Assembly (NCBI GenBank): GCA_964247755.1
Contig: CAXTVX010000004.1
Span: forward strand, 62,001 to 126,000
DNA: 64,000 nt
From: Lichenicola sp964247755
GTDB lineage: Bacteria > Pseudomonadota > Alphaproteobacteria > Acetobacterales > Acetobacteraceae
Direction: 5' to 3'
Below the pieces are notes generated by a model that was not told where the DNA came from, did no database searches, and saw only the letters and a program-made list of their open reading frames with translations. Position numbers and translations under genes: made by a program. Within the stretch, counting starts at the first letter, position 1, and each line of letters begins with the position of its first letter. Shown one piece after another: positions 44,415 to 54,405 of this stretch.

Positions 44415-45516
44415 CGGCCAGCAGGGCGGTCCAGCGCGCGATCATCTGCCGCTCGTCGTAGAGCAATACGGCACGGGCGCGGTTGTCGCCGCCGAGGCGA
44501 CGACGAAGCGCCGGGTCGCCGACCAGCCGGTCAAGCGCCGCGGCCAGCGCCACCGCATCGAGAGGGCAGACGAGGGCACCGTGATCCGGCCCCAGCATCC
44601 GCGCCACGTCGCCGACATCGGTGGCAGCCACCGGCAGGCCGCTCGCCATCGCTTCCAGCAGCGACAACGGCATCTGCTCGGTATCGGAGGACAGGGCGAA
44701 CAGGTCCATGTGGCGATACGCCTGCGACGGGTCCGGCATGTGGCCGACGAACGCGGCCCGTCCCGGCGGCAGCAGAGCAGCGGCGAGGCGTTCGAGCGCC
44801 GCCCGCTCGGGTCCATCGCCGACCACGAGCAGCCGCGATGGCTGGGCGAGGGCGGCGACGGCATGCAGCAACCGGGCGAGGTTCTTCTCCGGACGCAGTG
44901 CCGCGACGGTGCCGATGACCGGCCCGGTGCCTGTCAATCCCCATTGCGGCAGCGGCGGCAGACGGTCGCCAGGAGCAAAGCGGTCGAGATCGACGCCGTT
45001 GGGGACGTGGCGCAGCCGGTCCGGCCGGAGCCGCCAGCGCTGCTCGGCGATCCGGCGCAGCGTGTCCGACGGCAGGACCACGATGCTGCGGCGGAGCAGC
45101 AGCCGGCGCGCGCCTGAACGCCGGCGCAGCGGCATGATGCGCTCCTCCGGTCCGAACCCGTCCTCGGCATGCAGGTGCGGCACCAGCCGTCGGGGGAGGT
45201 TGGCCAGCGCCCACTCGATGCTGCCCCAGTTGTGGGTCAGAAGCAGGTCCGGACGCAGCGTGCGCAGCACCGCCTGCTGCCGGCGATACAATGCCAACGG
45301 GTTCGGCGCCCGGGTTCCTTCGGTGACGAGGGTGACGTCCAGCGACGGGTCCAGCCGCTCGCGACAGGCATGGTTGCCGTCCATGGCGACGATGGCGTGA
45401 CGCCAGCCGGCACCCAGCCGGTTCGCAAGGCTGGCGAACCGCACCTGCGGCCCACCCACCGCGAAGGTCGCGAACACGGACAGGAGCAGCGGCACCGGGT
45501 CAGCTCGGCCTGGCAT
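44404..45516 (-). CDS. Glycosyltransferase family 4
   Basis: 370 residues from the ATG at 45516. Beginning LLLSVFATFAVGGPQVRFASLANRL, with LLLTHNWGSIEWALAN and HLHAEDGFGPEE in the acceptor half, and LFALSSDTEQMPLSLLEAMASGLPVAATDVG in the donor half. The N-terminal motif (VGGPQ-R) is common in XrtA-linked glycosyltransferases. Its start overlaps the end of the fusion gene by 17 bases. Confidence 0.88.
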   Translation of the reverse strand: MPGRADPVPLLLSVFATFAVGGPQVRFASLANRLGAGWRHAIVAMDGNHACRERLDPSLDVTLVTEGTRAPNPLALYRRQQAVLRTLRPDLLLTHNWGSIEWALANLPRRLVPHLHAEDGFGPEERIMPLRRRSGARRLLLRRSIVVLPSDTLRRIAEQRWRLRPDRLRHVPNGVDLDRFAPGDRLPPLPQWGLTGTGPVIGTVAALRPEKNLARLLHAVAALAQPSRLLVVGDGPERAALERLAAALLPPGRAAFVGHMPDPSQAYRHMDLFALSSDTEQMPLSLLEAMASGLPVAATDVGDVARMLGPDHGALVCPLDAVALAAALDRLVGDPALRRRLGGDNRARAVLLYDERQMIARWTALLADVR

Positions 45517-47614
45517 GCACGCGTATCGCCCGCTCGAGGAAGCGCTCGCGGTCCCCGACCGGCTGCCAGCCGAGGTCGCGCTCGGCATCGGACACGTCGA
45601 AACCCGCACGCAGGCCGCGCGAGCGCAGGTCATGCAGGGAGGGCAGCCTCGTGCGCCGCCCGGCACCGCGCTTGACCAGCCACTTGCCGAGCTCGGTCGC
45701 CCACAGCCGGCCCGGCGATTGCGGATGGAACCGGTGCGGCCTGGCCTGCGCCTCGGCCAGGGCAGCGAGATAGGCGCGCGCCGACAGCCGCACGCCCCCG
45801 ACCAGGTTGTAGCTCCGGCCCTCGATCCCCGGCCGGTCGCAGGCGAGGAGGATCGCGTCGGCGACGTCCTCCACCAGCACGAAGGGCAGCGGGTTGCGCC
45901 CGTCGTTCCAGCCGATGCAATGGCCCTCGGTGTTGTAGAAGCCGAGCCCGCCGTGGAAGGGTGACGCTCCCTCGCCGACCACCAGGCCTGGACGCAGCAC
46001 GACGAGGCGGAGCCCCTGCCCGTGGGCCATCGAGGCAAGCCTGCGCTCGGTCAGGATCTTGGCACGCGCATAGTCGGCGCGCGCCCGGTCCCGCGCGTCC
46101 GGTCCGGTCGCTCCGGTCGTCGTGGTTCCGGCCGATCCAAGCGGAAGGGCCGCGATCGAGCTGACATGCACCAGCCGCGCGCCGGTTTCCAGGCACGCGC
46201 CGGCCACGGTCTTCGCGCCGCACAGCATCGCGTCGCGGATCGCGTCCCGGCTGCCGCCGCCGCCGCCGTGGGCCAGGTTGACCACCACCGGAGCGCCGCA
46301 TACCGCTTCGCGCACGGAAGCGGGGTCGGAGATGCTGCCGCGCCGCCAGGTGATGCCGGGCTGCTCCGGTCCCCCGGCACCGCGCGCCATCACCACCACC
46401 CGCAGGCCCGCGTCGCGCATCGCTGCCACCGTGGCGGTGCCGATGAAGCCGGTGCCGCCCAGCACCGCGATGTCGGGTCGCACCGCTGCGATCACGGCAG
46501 GCGCGGCCAGACCGAGGCTTGGTGGCGGCAGTGCGGAGGACGATGCCGGTGCCAGGCCCGCCGCCGCGGCGATCCGCCAGCAGGTATCCACCAGGCCTGC
46601 ACCAAAGGCGGCGTCCAGCGGCGGTGGCTGTCCGGCATCGCAGGCCCGGTGGAACGCGCCGATGCTGTCGCGCATGCCGAGGAAGAACGGGTCGTTGCGC
46701 GGGCGCAGGCCGGACACGGCCAGCATGCCGGCACCGAACTGGCGTGCGGCGTCGCGGCCGATGTCGCCTGCGGTCGCAGCACCCGACACCAGCCCGTCGA
46801 CCAAGTCGAGCCAGCGGGTGCGGCGGTGGCGCAGCATCCGGTTGGCGACCATATCGGCCACCGCGACGCCGTCGTCGCAGATCGCGGTGAGCTGCCAGAA
46901 TGGGAAGCTCTCGCCGACCGCGAAGCGGAGCTGGGCCGGCAGCAGGGCGCCGCGCAGGGTGACGTCGAAGGATGGGTGGAAGCGGCCGCCGCCGACATCG
47001 AGCGAAGCCCCGGCGATGGCCTGCACCGCACCCGGCGCACCGGCAAGCGCCGCTATCTGCGACAAGGGATGCACCGCCTGCTCGAGCAGGATGTTGACCG
47101 GCTCGGCAAACATCCAGTGGTTGAACTGGCGCGCCGCGAGTTGGCGCAGCGGCATGCTGTAGAGGCAGGACACCGAGCGCGGCCGGCCAAGCGATCCGGA
47201 ATCGATCGCCGCACGCAGCCGGACGAAGGCGGGGTGGAACACGAAGTTCTGGTTGACGCCAAGGCGGCCTGCCGCTGCGAGCCGAAGCGCCTCGGCCGCA
47301 TCGCGATCCGTCGCCAGTGGTTTTTCCAGCAGCACCGCCTTGCCCGCGTCGAGCAGCCGGTGCGCGATCGCGGCGTGGGTCGCCGGCGGCGTCAGAACGT
47401 GTGCGCGCTCGAATCCATCCGCCTCGATCGCCGCGTCGAGGGTGCCGTGCACCGTTCCGCCAGGCGGGCAGAGCCGGCGCGCCGCCGACAGGTCGGGATC
47501 CACCACCGCAGCGATCCGGTGCCGGCTGCCGTCCATGGCCGGAGGAAGGGCCGACAGCGCGTCCGCATGCACGCGGGCGATGTTGCCCGCACCGACAAGG
47601 CAGATCCTGCTCAC
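45500..47614 (-). CDS. Gfo/Idh/MocA oxidoreductase fused to NAD-dependent epimerase
   Basis: 704 residues from the GTG at 47614. Residues 1-330: oxidoreductase with VGAGNIARVHADAL for NAD binding and LLEKPLATDRDAAE, the usual EKP motif. Residues about 350-704: extended SDR with IAVLGGTGFIGTATV, VNLAHGGGGGS, LVHVSSIAAL, and a Tyr-x3-Lys in DYARAKILTERR. The two domains are joined by a Ser/Pro/Leu linker (SSSALPPPSLGLAAP). The fusion may carry out consecutive oxidation/reduction and epimerisation of a nucleotide sugar. Gene order after the amidotransferase suggests an amino-sugar or amide sugar product, which is inferred. Confidence 0.85.
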   Translation of the reverse strand: MSRICLVGAGNIARVHADALSALPPAMDGSRHRIAAVVDPDLSAARRLCPPGGTVHGTLDAAIEADGFERAHVLTPPATHAAIAHRLLDAGKAVLLEKPLATDRDAAEALRLAAAGRLGVNQNFVFHPAFVRLRAAIDSGSLGRPRSVSCLYSMPLRQLAARQFNHWMFAEPVNILLEQAVHPLSQIAALAGAPGAVQAIAGASLDVGGGRFHPSFDVTLRGALLPAQLRFAVGESFPFWQLTAICDDGVAVADMVANRMLRHRRTRWLDLVDGLVSGAATAGDIGRDAARQFGAGMLAVSGLRPRNDPFFLGMRDSIGAFHRACDAGQPPPLDAAFGAGLVDTCWRIAAAAGLAPASSSALPPPSLGLAAPAVIAAVRPDIAVLGGTGFIGTATVAAMRDAGLRVVVMARGAGGPEQPGITWRRGSISDPASVREAVCGAPVVVNLAHGGGGGSRDAIRDAMLCGAKTVAGACLETGARLVHVSSIAALPLGSAGTTTTGATGPDARDRARADYARAKILTERRLASMAHGQGLRLVVLRPGLVVGEGASPFHGGLGFYNTEGHCIGWNDGRNPLPFVLVEDVADAILLACDRPGIEGRSYNLVGGVRLSARAYLAALAEAQARPHRFHPQSPGRLWATELGKWLVKRGAGRRTRLPSLHDLRSRGLRAGFDVSDAERDLGWQPVGDRERFLERAIRVHARPS

Positions 47615-47639
47615 AGCCTGCGTCCGCGCATCGGCAGAC

Positions 47640-49568
47640 TCAGGCCGCGTCGGCCAGGGCCTGCGGCGAGGCCAGCTCGCTGCGCAGGAATCCTGCCAGC
47701 ACCAGCAGCAGCCAGATCGGCTGGGCATGGTCGAACCGCCGAGTTGCGTGCTCGTCGAGCAGGCGCGACAGCGCGTCGGCACGGACCAGCCGGTGGTCGA
47801 GGAAGTCGGGATGCAGCAGCCGCGCCCGCACCCGGTCGATCCCGTCCGCCAGCGTCTGCCCCAGCGGCATGGCGAAGCCCTGCTTGGGCCGGCGCAGGAT
47901 CTCCGGCGGCAGCCAAGGCGCCACCGCCGCGCGCAGCACCGCCTTGCCCTGCCCATGTCGCAGCTTGAACGACGCTGGCAGCGCCAGCCCCCAGGAAACC
48001 AGATCCGGATCGAGCAGCGGGCAACGCACCTCCAGGCCGGTCGCCATGCTGGTGCGGTCGGTCTTGACCAGCATCTGCCCCGGCAGCCAGGTCGCGAGGT
48101 CGACGTGCTGCGCCTGGGCCAGCGGATCGTCGCTTTCGCTGTCCCGCATCAACTGCACGAAGCGGGCGCCGGGGTCATGACCGTCCAACCCAGCAGCGAG
48201 GGCGGGATGCAGCAGGGCGGCACGCCGTTCGTCCTGCGTGCGGGCCATCGTCCGGTAGTAGCCGAGTGCGGAGTCGAGGCTGAGCTCGGTCAGGGTGTGC
48301 CTGGCACGCAGGAAGCGCGGCGCGCGGTCGAGCTTCGGATACAGGCGGGCAAGCGTTGCCACCGGCCCGTGCCGCATCGCAGCCGGCAGATGACGGCGCA
48401 TCCCCTCAACCAGCACGTGCCAGCGATGGCGCCGGTAGCCGGCGAACACCTCATCGCCGCCGTCACCGGATAGCGCCACCGTCACGTGCCGGCGGGCCAG
48501 CCGGCACACCTGCGCCGTCGGCAGCGCGGACGGGTCGCCGAACGGCTCGCCAAAGATGCGGCCCTGCTTCTCGGCGCCGGCGATCCAATCGGTGCCGTCG
48601 GCCCGCTCCACCAGATGGTTGGCGCCGCAATGCCGGGCGACCGAGGCGGCGGCTGCCGCCTCGTCGGCGGCGCCGGGAAAGCCGATGGTGAAGCTGTCGA
48701 TCGCATCGCCGCCGGCACGCACCCGCATCGCCGCGGCGACCACGCCGGCACTGTCGATGCCGCCAGACAGGAACGCGCCCAGCGGCACGTCCGCGACTAG
48801 CCGCCGCCCGGTCGACTCCACCAGGCGCTCGCGCAGGCTGGCGGCGGCATCGGCAATGCTCCCGGCCGACGCCGGCGCGGATGACCGGCCCGGGTGCCAG
48901 TAGCGCTCCGGTGTCGGCACCGTTCCCGGCGGTCCCCGCCCGTCGATCAGCAGCGTATGTGCCGGAGGCAGCTTGGCGATGCCGACAAAGATGGTGAGGG
49001 GGTCTGGCACATAGCCGAGGGCGAGGTAGTCCTGCAGCGCGGCCGGATCAACCTGCCGGCGCAGCGCCGGACAGCCGGCGAAGGCCCGTAGCTCGGACGC
49101 GAAAGCCAGGCCGTTCGGCAGCACGGCGTAGTGCAGCGGCTTCTTGCCCAGCCGGTCGCGCGCCAGCAGCAGCACCCGCCGGCGCCGGTCCCACAGGGCG
49201 AGCGCGAACATGCCGTCGAGCCGCTCGACGACGCCCTCGCCCCATTCCTCCCAGCCGCGCAGCACGACCTCGGTATCGCTCCGGGTGCGGAAGCGGTGGC
49301 CGGCGGCGGCGAGCTGGTCGCGCAGGGCGACGAAGTTGTAGATCTCGCCGTTGAACACCAGCACGGCGCCATTGCCGCTGTGCATCGGCTGCGCGCCACC
49401 GGCGAGGTCGATGACGGATAACCGGCGGTGTCCGAGCCCGACGCCCGACTCGACATGCAGGCCGTGCGCGTCGGGACCACGATGTGCCAGCGCCAACGTC
49501 ATCCGGTCGAGCGCCGACTCGTCGATCGGACCGCCATCCTGACGAACCAGCCCGGCAATGCCGCACAT
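47640..49568 (-). CDS. XrtA-associated amidotransferase (asparagine synthase-like)
   Basis: 642 residues. N-terminal class II glutamine amidotransferase with Cys2 (MCGIAGLV), RGPDAHG, FNGEIYNF; C-terminal synthase domain with the ATP-binding SGGIDSAGVVA and SGDGGDEVFAGY. Proteins of this type (TIGR03108-like) are a standard part of exosortase A loci and probably amidate a uronic-acid sugar of the exopolysaccharide. First gene of the minus-strand operon, 25 bases before the fusion gene. Confidence 0.92.
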   Translation of the reverse strand: MCGIAGLVRQDGGPIDESALDRMTLALAHRGPDAHGLHVESGVGLGHRRLSVIDLAGGAQPMHSGNGAVLVFNGEIYNFVALRDQLAAAGHRFRTRSDTEVVLRGWEEWGEGVVERLDGMFALALWDRRRRVLLLARDRLGKKPLHYAVLPNGLAFASELRAFAGCPALRRQVDPAALQDYLALGYVPDPLTIFVGIAKLPPAHTLLIDGRGPPGTVPTPERYWHPGRSSAPASAGSIADAAASLRERLVESTGRRLVADVPLGAFLSGGIDSAGVVAAAMRVRAGGDAIDSFTIGFPGAADEAAAAASVARHCGANHLVERADGTDWIAGAEKQGRIFGEPFGDPSALPTAQVCRLARRHVTVALSGDGGDEVFAGYRRHRWHVLVEGMRRHLPAAMRHGPVATLARLYPKLDRAPRFLRARHTLTELSLDSALGYYRTMARTQDERRAALLHPALAAGLDGHDPGARFVQLMRDSESDDPLAQAQHVDLATWLPGQMLVKTDRTSMATGLEVRCPLLDPDLVSWGLALPASFKLRHGQGKAVLRAAVAPWLPPEILRRPKQGFAMPLGQTLADGIDRVRARLLHPDFLDHRLVRADALSRLLDEHATRRFDHAQPIWLLLVLAGFLRSELASPQALADAA

Positions 49569-49865
49569 GCGCTTCGCTGTCCCCTGCGATTGGACATTAC
49601 GATCATAGGCGAGATCCGCCAGTGCTGCAACGAACCAGCCGAGCTTGACGCCGCCGCGTTCACGCTGTCCTTGTCGCCCGACCCGTGACCTCGCCGCCCA
49701 ACGTTAGTTTTTCGTAAAAGTGGACTGGACCTTTGCTGATGGTCGTGTAACGTTCGAGTCCTGGTCGGGATCGTTGTCCTGCACCTGCACGTTCATCAGC
49801 GCGTCCAGGCTCGTGCCCTCCGTGGATCGTTGCGGCACCAGCTCGACGTCCGATCGGAGAGCATC
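49569..49865. promoter_or_regulatory. Divergent intergenic region
   Basis: About 297 bases between the amidotransferase operon and the beta-helix gene. A short A/T-richer part (49708-49725) stands out from the GC-rich flanks. TGGACTGGACCTTTGCT at 49725-49741 recalls a -24/-12 site, but its spacing is one base too long, so I do not call it. No regulator site is clear. Confidence 0.45.
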
Positions 49866-52800
49866 TTGTTCCATAAACAGAACGTCGTCGCGGCGCACGC
49901 CATTGCGTCGAACGCCGAGCCGCGTCCATCGTCCAGCGCCGATGCGGTATCGAAACATTTTGCCTCTGCCGGCTCCGCAGGAGCGGTCGACGACGCGCAG
50001 ACTGCCCTGCCGGCCGAGGATGGACCGGATCTCGGAACCACTCCGACGGACCTGACCGGGTCCGCCATCGCAACGGTTCTGCCGGTCCCGCTCACGGCGT
50101 CCGGCGTGCTCACGGTCGGCAGCGGCGAAGAATACGCCACCCTGTCGGCAGCCCTCGCGGCTGCGCATGACGGCGACGTCATCGACGTCAACGCCGGCAT
50201 CTACGTCAACGACTTCGCAACGGTGGACGCCAAGGTCACCATCCAGGGCGTCGGCGGCATCGCCAGCTTCGTCGCCACCGAGGCGCCGACCAACATGAAG
50301 GGGATCCTGACGGTCGACGACGACGTCACGATCAGGAACCTGTCCTTCTCGGGTGCCGCCATCGACGACGCCGACGGCGGCAACGCCGCCGGGATCCGCT
50401 ACGAGGGCGGCGTCATGGTGCTGGACAACGACACCTTCAGCCACAACCAGGACGGCCTCCTCGCGGCCCCGGTGCTGTCCAACCTTTCCACCAACACCAT
50501 CACCATCACCAACTCGACCTTCTCCGACAACGGCTCCGGCAGCGGCTACACCCACAACCTTTACGTCAACGCCGTCACCAGCCTCACCGTCACCGACTCC
50601 ACCTTCGAGGGCGCGGTGGTGGGACACGAGTTCAAGAGCCGCGCGCTCACCAATGTCATCACCGACAATACCTTCTACGACGGCCCGACCGGCACCGCGA
50701 GCTACGACATCGACCTGCCGGACGGCGGCAATGATACCCTCACCGGCAACGTGATCGAGAAGGGGCCGGAATCCGAGAACGACGCGATGGTGCACTTCGG
50801 CGGCGAAGGCATCCCCTATGCCGGGTCGTCGCTCACCATCTCCGGCAACACGTTCGAGAACGACCTCGGATCGCAGGCGGTGGCGGTGCTGAACCAGACC
50901 GCCATCAGCGCGGCCATCAACAACAACAGGTTCGACAACCTTGTTTCGAGCCAGCTGGTCCAGGGGCCGGCAACCGGAACCGGCAACGTCGACGGCAACG
51001 GCAACCCGCTGCCCCCCATCACCCAGTCCGGCGTGCTGCCGGGCAACACGGTGGTCTACACCGACAACCTGCCGCACAGCATCACGCTGGACGGCACGGA
51101 CATCCAGGCCGTCGAAGGGGGCGGCGGGCTGCTCACGGCCTACGCCTCCGGCGGCCACGTGATCGCGATCGGCGGCAGCGGCGGCATGGTGTTCACCGAG
51201 GGCCCGACCTCGGGCGGCAACTCCATCACCACCGCCAAGGGCTCGACCAACTCGATCACGGTGGTGGGCCAGGACCTGATCGACAGCGAGGGCCGCGACA
51301 CCATCAGGACCGGCGGCGGCAACATCACCGGCGTGATCAACGGCACGGCGACGATCTCGGACGGCGACGCCGACAACCAGTGGACCGTGAACGGCACCGC
51401 CACCATCGCCGGCAACGGCGGCAACCCGCAGGTCTCGATCGGCGCCACCGGCACCGCCAACATCACCGGACCGCTCGGCAACCTCATCGTGTCCAACGAC
51501 GGCGGCCGGGCGGACATCTCCATCACCCAGGGTGGCGCCGCGGAGTCCCTGACCATGGTCGGCGGTGCCGCGATCGTCAGCGTCTATGGCGGGCAGACGC
51601 AGATCTCGACCGCCTCCGGTCCGGTCGGCACCGACCTGTCGCTGGGCCTCGGCACCTTCAACGTTTCCAGCCTCGGCGCCGACACCATCACCGCCGGGTC
51701 CGGAACCGACACCGTGATCGTCAGCGGCCAGGCCGTCATCCACGCCGGCACCGGCAGCCTCGCGGTGTTCGGCCGCAGCGACACGCTCGGCTCCACCGTC
51801 TACGCGGCGGCCGGCGACATCACCCTGAACGGCGACACCGGCAACATCACCTACGTGGGCGGCGCGCAGGCCAACACCCTGGAACTCGACCTGAGCAGCA
51901 ACACCGTGCTCGGCGGCAGCGGCCACCTGACGATCCATGGCGGCTCGCAAGAAAGCATCAGCGGCGGCAGCGGCGGCCTGACCTATCTCGCCACCGACGG
52001 CGGCGGCGCCAACACCATCACCACCGCCGCCAACTCCGCCAGCCTGCTGCAACTGGCCGGCGCCGACGTGGTGCAGAGCCACGGCGCCGACACGATTACC
52101 GGCGGCAGCGGCAACCAGATCATCACCGCCTACGGCAACGCGTTGATCGATGGCGGAACCGGGAGCAGCCACTTCACCTTGAGCGGACACGACACCCTGG
52201 TCGGCGGCGGCGGCGGCGATGCCGTCACCGTCACCAAAGGTGCGGTCGCCACCGTCGCCGCCGACGCCGGAACCAGCGTGACCGAGACCGCAGCGGCCAC
52301 GACGTTCACGATCGGTACCACGCACGCTTCCGCCAGCGTCGCCGGCGGCGGCGCCTCCATCGGCGACAACGGCGGCGGGGTTGCCGTGACCACGACGGCC
52401 ACGGCCGGCACCGCGGTGACGCTCGGTGGGGCCGCCAGCGTCTCCTCCGGCGGCGCAGACACCATCCGGGCCGGTTCCGGCACCGAGGCCGTCACGCTGC
52501 ATGCCGCCCACGCCCAGGTCTACGGCGGCACCGGCACCCTGTCGGTGCTCGACCAGGACTGGACGGCAGGCGACGGCGAGACCGTGCACGGCGGGAGCGG
52601 GTCGCTGACCTACGACCAGGGACCGGGTGCGTTGACCTTCATCGGCGGCACCGGCTCGGCATCGATCAACGCCGAGTACGGCAGCGCCAACGTCACGGCC
52701 GGCAGCGGCAACATCACCCTGACCGGCGGCGGCGCCGGGCTCAGCTTCACCGCCGGCAGCGGGCAGGCCGACGTCACCTTGACCGCCAACGGAGGCACCG

Positions 52801-53057
52801 TCACCCTCGGCAGCGGCTCGGCCACGGTGCACGAGGCGGGCTACGGGGCAGCCAACACCTTCGACTTCCAGGCAGGGCACGGCGGCGGCACCGACGTCGT
52901 CACCGGGTTCCGGCTCGGCACCGACCGGGTCAACTTCGGCGGCCTCGGCATCAGCTCAATGACGCAAGGGGCGGGCAACACCAGCGTGACCCTGAACGAC
53001 GGCACCCACATCACCCTGATGGGCGTGCTGCTGACGTCAGGGAGCGGCGGCGCCTGA
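49866..53057 (+). CDS. Large beta-helix/repeat surface protein
   Basis: 1063 residues from a TTG at 49866 with GGAGA five bases upstream; a TTG at 49830 is possible. No ATG exists near and there is no signal peptide. Residues about 80-380 form a parallel beta-helix similar to the secreted protein at 2519, including SRALTNVITDNTFYDGPTGT versus SRALRTEILDTSIEDGPDGT. Then about 600 residues of Gly/Ser/Thr/Ala-rich repeats with DTITAGSGTDTV-type units, and a C-terminal FDFQAGHGGGTDVVTGFRLGTDRVNF module. The tail resembles that of type I-secreted RTX-like proteins. Probably exported by a type I system encoded elsewhere and bound to the matrix. Confidence 0.8.
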   Translation: MFHKQNVVAAHAIASNAEPRPSSSADAVSKHFASAGSAGAVDDAQTALPAEDGPDLGTTPTDLTGSAIATVLPVPLTASGVLTVGSGEEYATLSAALAAAHDGDVIDVNAGIYVNDFATVDAKVTIQGVGGIASFVATEAPTNMKGILTVDDDVTIRNLSFSGAAIDDADGGNAAGIRYEGGVMVLDNDTFSHNQDGLLAAPVLSNLSTNTITITNSTFSDNGSGSGYTHNLYVNAVTSLTVTDSTFEGAVVGHEFKSRALTNVITDNTFYDGPTGTASYDIDLPDGGNDTLTGNVIEKGPESENDAMVHFGGEGIPYAGSSLTISGNTFENDLGSQAVAVLNQTAISAAINNNRFDNLVSSQLVQGPATGTGNVDGNGNPLPPITQSGVLPGNTVVYTDNLPHSITLDGTDIQAVEGGGGLLTAYASGGHVIAIGGSGGMVFTEGPTSGGNSITTAKGSTNSITVVGQDLIDSEGRDTIRTGGGNITGVINGTATISDGDADNQWTVNGTATIAGNGGNPQVSIGATGTANITGPLGNLIVSNDGGRADISITQGGAAESLTMVGGAAIVSVYGGQTQISTASGPVGTDLSLGLGTFNVSSLGADTITAGSGTDTVIVSGQAVIHAGTGSLAVFGRSDTLGSTVYAAAGDITLNGDTGNITYVGGAQANTLELDLSSNTVLGGSGHLTIHGGSQESISGGSGGLTYLATDGGGANTITTAANSASLLQLAGADVVQSHGADTITGGSGNQIITAYGNALIDGGTGSSHFTLSGHDTLVGGGGGDAVTVTKGAVATVAADAGTSVTETAAATTFTIGTTHASASVAGGGASIGDNGGGVAVTTTATAGTAVTLGGAASVSSGGADTIRAGSGTEAVTLHAAHAQVYGGTGTLSVLDQDWTAGDGETVHGGSGSLTYDQGPGALTFIGGTGSASINAEYGSANVTAGSGNITLTGGGAGLSFTAGSGQADVTLTANGGTVTLGSGSATVHEAGYGAANTFDFQAGHGGGTDVVTGFRLGTDRVNFGGLGISSMTQGAGNTSVTLNDGTHITLMGVLLTSGSGGA

Positions 53058-54398
53058 CACCATCAGGGCGGCCGGCCGGGGATCGCGCCCGGCCGGCTGA
53101 CGCGCCGCCTCGTCGCGGACCGAACGCTGGACGATCAGCCTGGTCGCGGCAAGCAGGCCGATCACCAGGTAGTCGACGTCGCGATAGGCAGCACTCAGCA
53201 GCCCGCCGGACACCATGAAGGCGAGCAGCGAGATGCGCAGGTGACCAGCCAGGCGGGCCGCCCAGTCCAGCTCGGGGTGGCCTGAGCTGCGCACCAGGCG
53301 GCGGATCAGCCCGGCGTCGCGCCAGGCCGACGCCATGAGCAGCAGGAACAGCCCGAGCCCGGTGAAGCCCATGTCGCCCAGCACCTCGAAGTAGATGCTG
53401 TGCGCGGCGCGCGGGAACGCGCCAAGCGGCAGGCTGGGCACGACGTCGAGCATCTGGAAGTTCCGCGCCTGGCTGCCCCACACGTCGCCGTGCTGGATGG
53501 CATGCATGCCGCCGCCGGTGAGTGGACGGTCGAGGGCGACACCCAGGCTGACCTTCCACGCCTGGATGCGGCCGAGAAAGGAGTCGTCGCTGTCCGCCTG
53601 CTGCACGGTCTGCATGCGGGCCGTCCAGTCGCTGCCGACCAGGACGGTGCCGGCGAGCAGGCCGCAAGCCAGCAACGGGACCGCCAGCGACTTGCGCCGG
53701 CTGATGACGACCGAACCGATGCCCACAATCAGCAGGCCGACGAAGCCGCCGCGCGAGAAGGTGGCGATCACCGTGATCGTGCTCAGCAGCGCGGTGCCGA
53801 CGCAGGCGACGCGAAGCGGCCACGAGACCGCCGTGGCATGAAGGTAGTGCAGCAGGGGCAGGATCATCAGCACGTCCAGCGCCACCTGGTTGTTGTCGCC
53901 GATCGACGGCGACCCCAGCACCTTGTGGCCGCTGCCGGACAGGATGAACTTGATGCCCTCGTCCACGGCGATGTAGCCGATGCCGAGGCAGACCACCATC
54001 AGCAGCGCGTGCACCCGCATGCGGTCGGTGACGCACCAGAGCACGGCGAGCGCCAGCACCAGGATCTTGAGGAACTGCTCGCACAGGTCCCAGCCGGCGG
54101 CTGCATCTAGCATCGGCGAGGCAGCCTGCGCGACGATGGCGGCGGCTCCCAGCGCCAGCAGCAGGATGGCGGTGCGGTCGAGCCCGAACCGGATGCCCCG
54201 GTCGCGACGGAACAGGAGCTGCAGCAAGGTCGGCAGAGCCGCCACCTTGGCGAACGGGATCGACGTGCCGATGCCGTACAGGATGTCGTTGGGCGCCAGC
54301 AGCGAGGTCCACGCCCACAGCAGCACCCCGAACTGGGCGCCGCGGAACGACAACGGCAGCAGCACGAGCCAGGAGGCGACAAAGGCGAGATCGCGCAT
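53037..54398 (-). CDS. Exosortase A-associated O-glycosylation ligase (Wzy/WaaL-like)
   Basis: 453 residues, polytopic membrane protein with about 10-12 helices. Beginning MRDLAFVASWLVLLPLSF and the phrase SLLAPNDILYGI match the TIGR03097 'putative O-glycosylation ligase' group; the large periplasmic loop has GRIQAWKVSLGVALDRPLTGGG with the Wzy_C-like RxxxW-G motif and HSIYFEVLGDMGFTG. It would polymerise or transfer glycan units. The 3' end overlaps the beta-helix gene by 21 bases. A 49-codon gene ends seven bases upstream of its start. Confidence 0.92.
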   Translation of the reverse strand: MRDLAFVASWLVLLPLSFRGAQFGVLLWAWTSLLAPNDILYGIGTSIPFAKVAALPTLLQLLFRRDRGIRFGLDRTAILLLALGAAAIVAQAASPMLDAAAGWDLCEQFLKILVLALAVLWCVTDRMRVHALLMVVCLGIGYIAVDEGIKFILSGSGHKVLGSPSIGDNNQVALDVLMILPLLHYLHATAVSWPLRVACVGTALLSTITVIATFSRGGFVGLLIVGIGSVVISRRKSLAVPLLACGLLAGTVLVGSDWTARMQTVQQADSDDSFLGRIQAWKVSLGVALDRPLTGGGMHAIQHGDVWGSQARNFQMLDVVPSLPLGAFPRAAHSIYFEVLGDMGFTGLGLFLLLMASAWRDAGLIRRLVRSSGHPELDWAARLAGHLRISLLAFMVSGGLLSAAYRDVDYLVIGLLAATRLIVQRSVRDEAARQPAGRDPRPAALMVSGAAAP

Positions 54399-54405
54399 GG
54401 AAGGC

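Noticed and set aside
49725..49741. Sigma-54-like string before the beta-helix gene
   Set aside because: GG to GC spacing is 11 instead of 10, which abolishes sigma-54 recognition, and the shared upstream dyad is absent.
49704..52880. 1058-codon open frame opposite the large beta-helix gene
   Set aside because: Mirror image of the Gly/Thr/Ser-rich repeats; Val/Gly/Ala-rich text without family features. The plus frame has the conserved beta-helix and C-terminal module.
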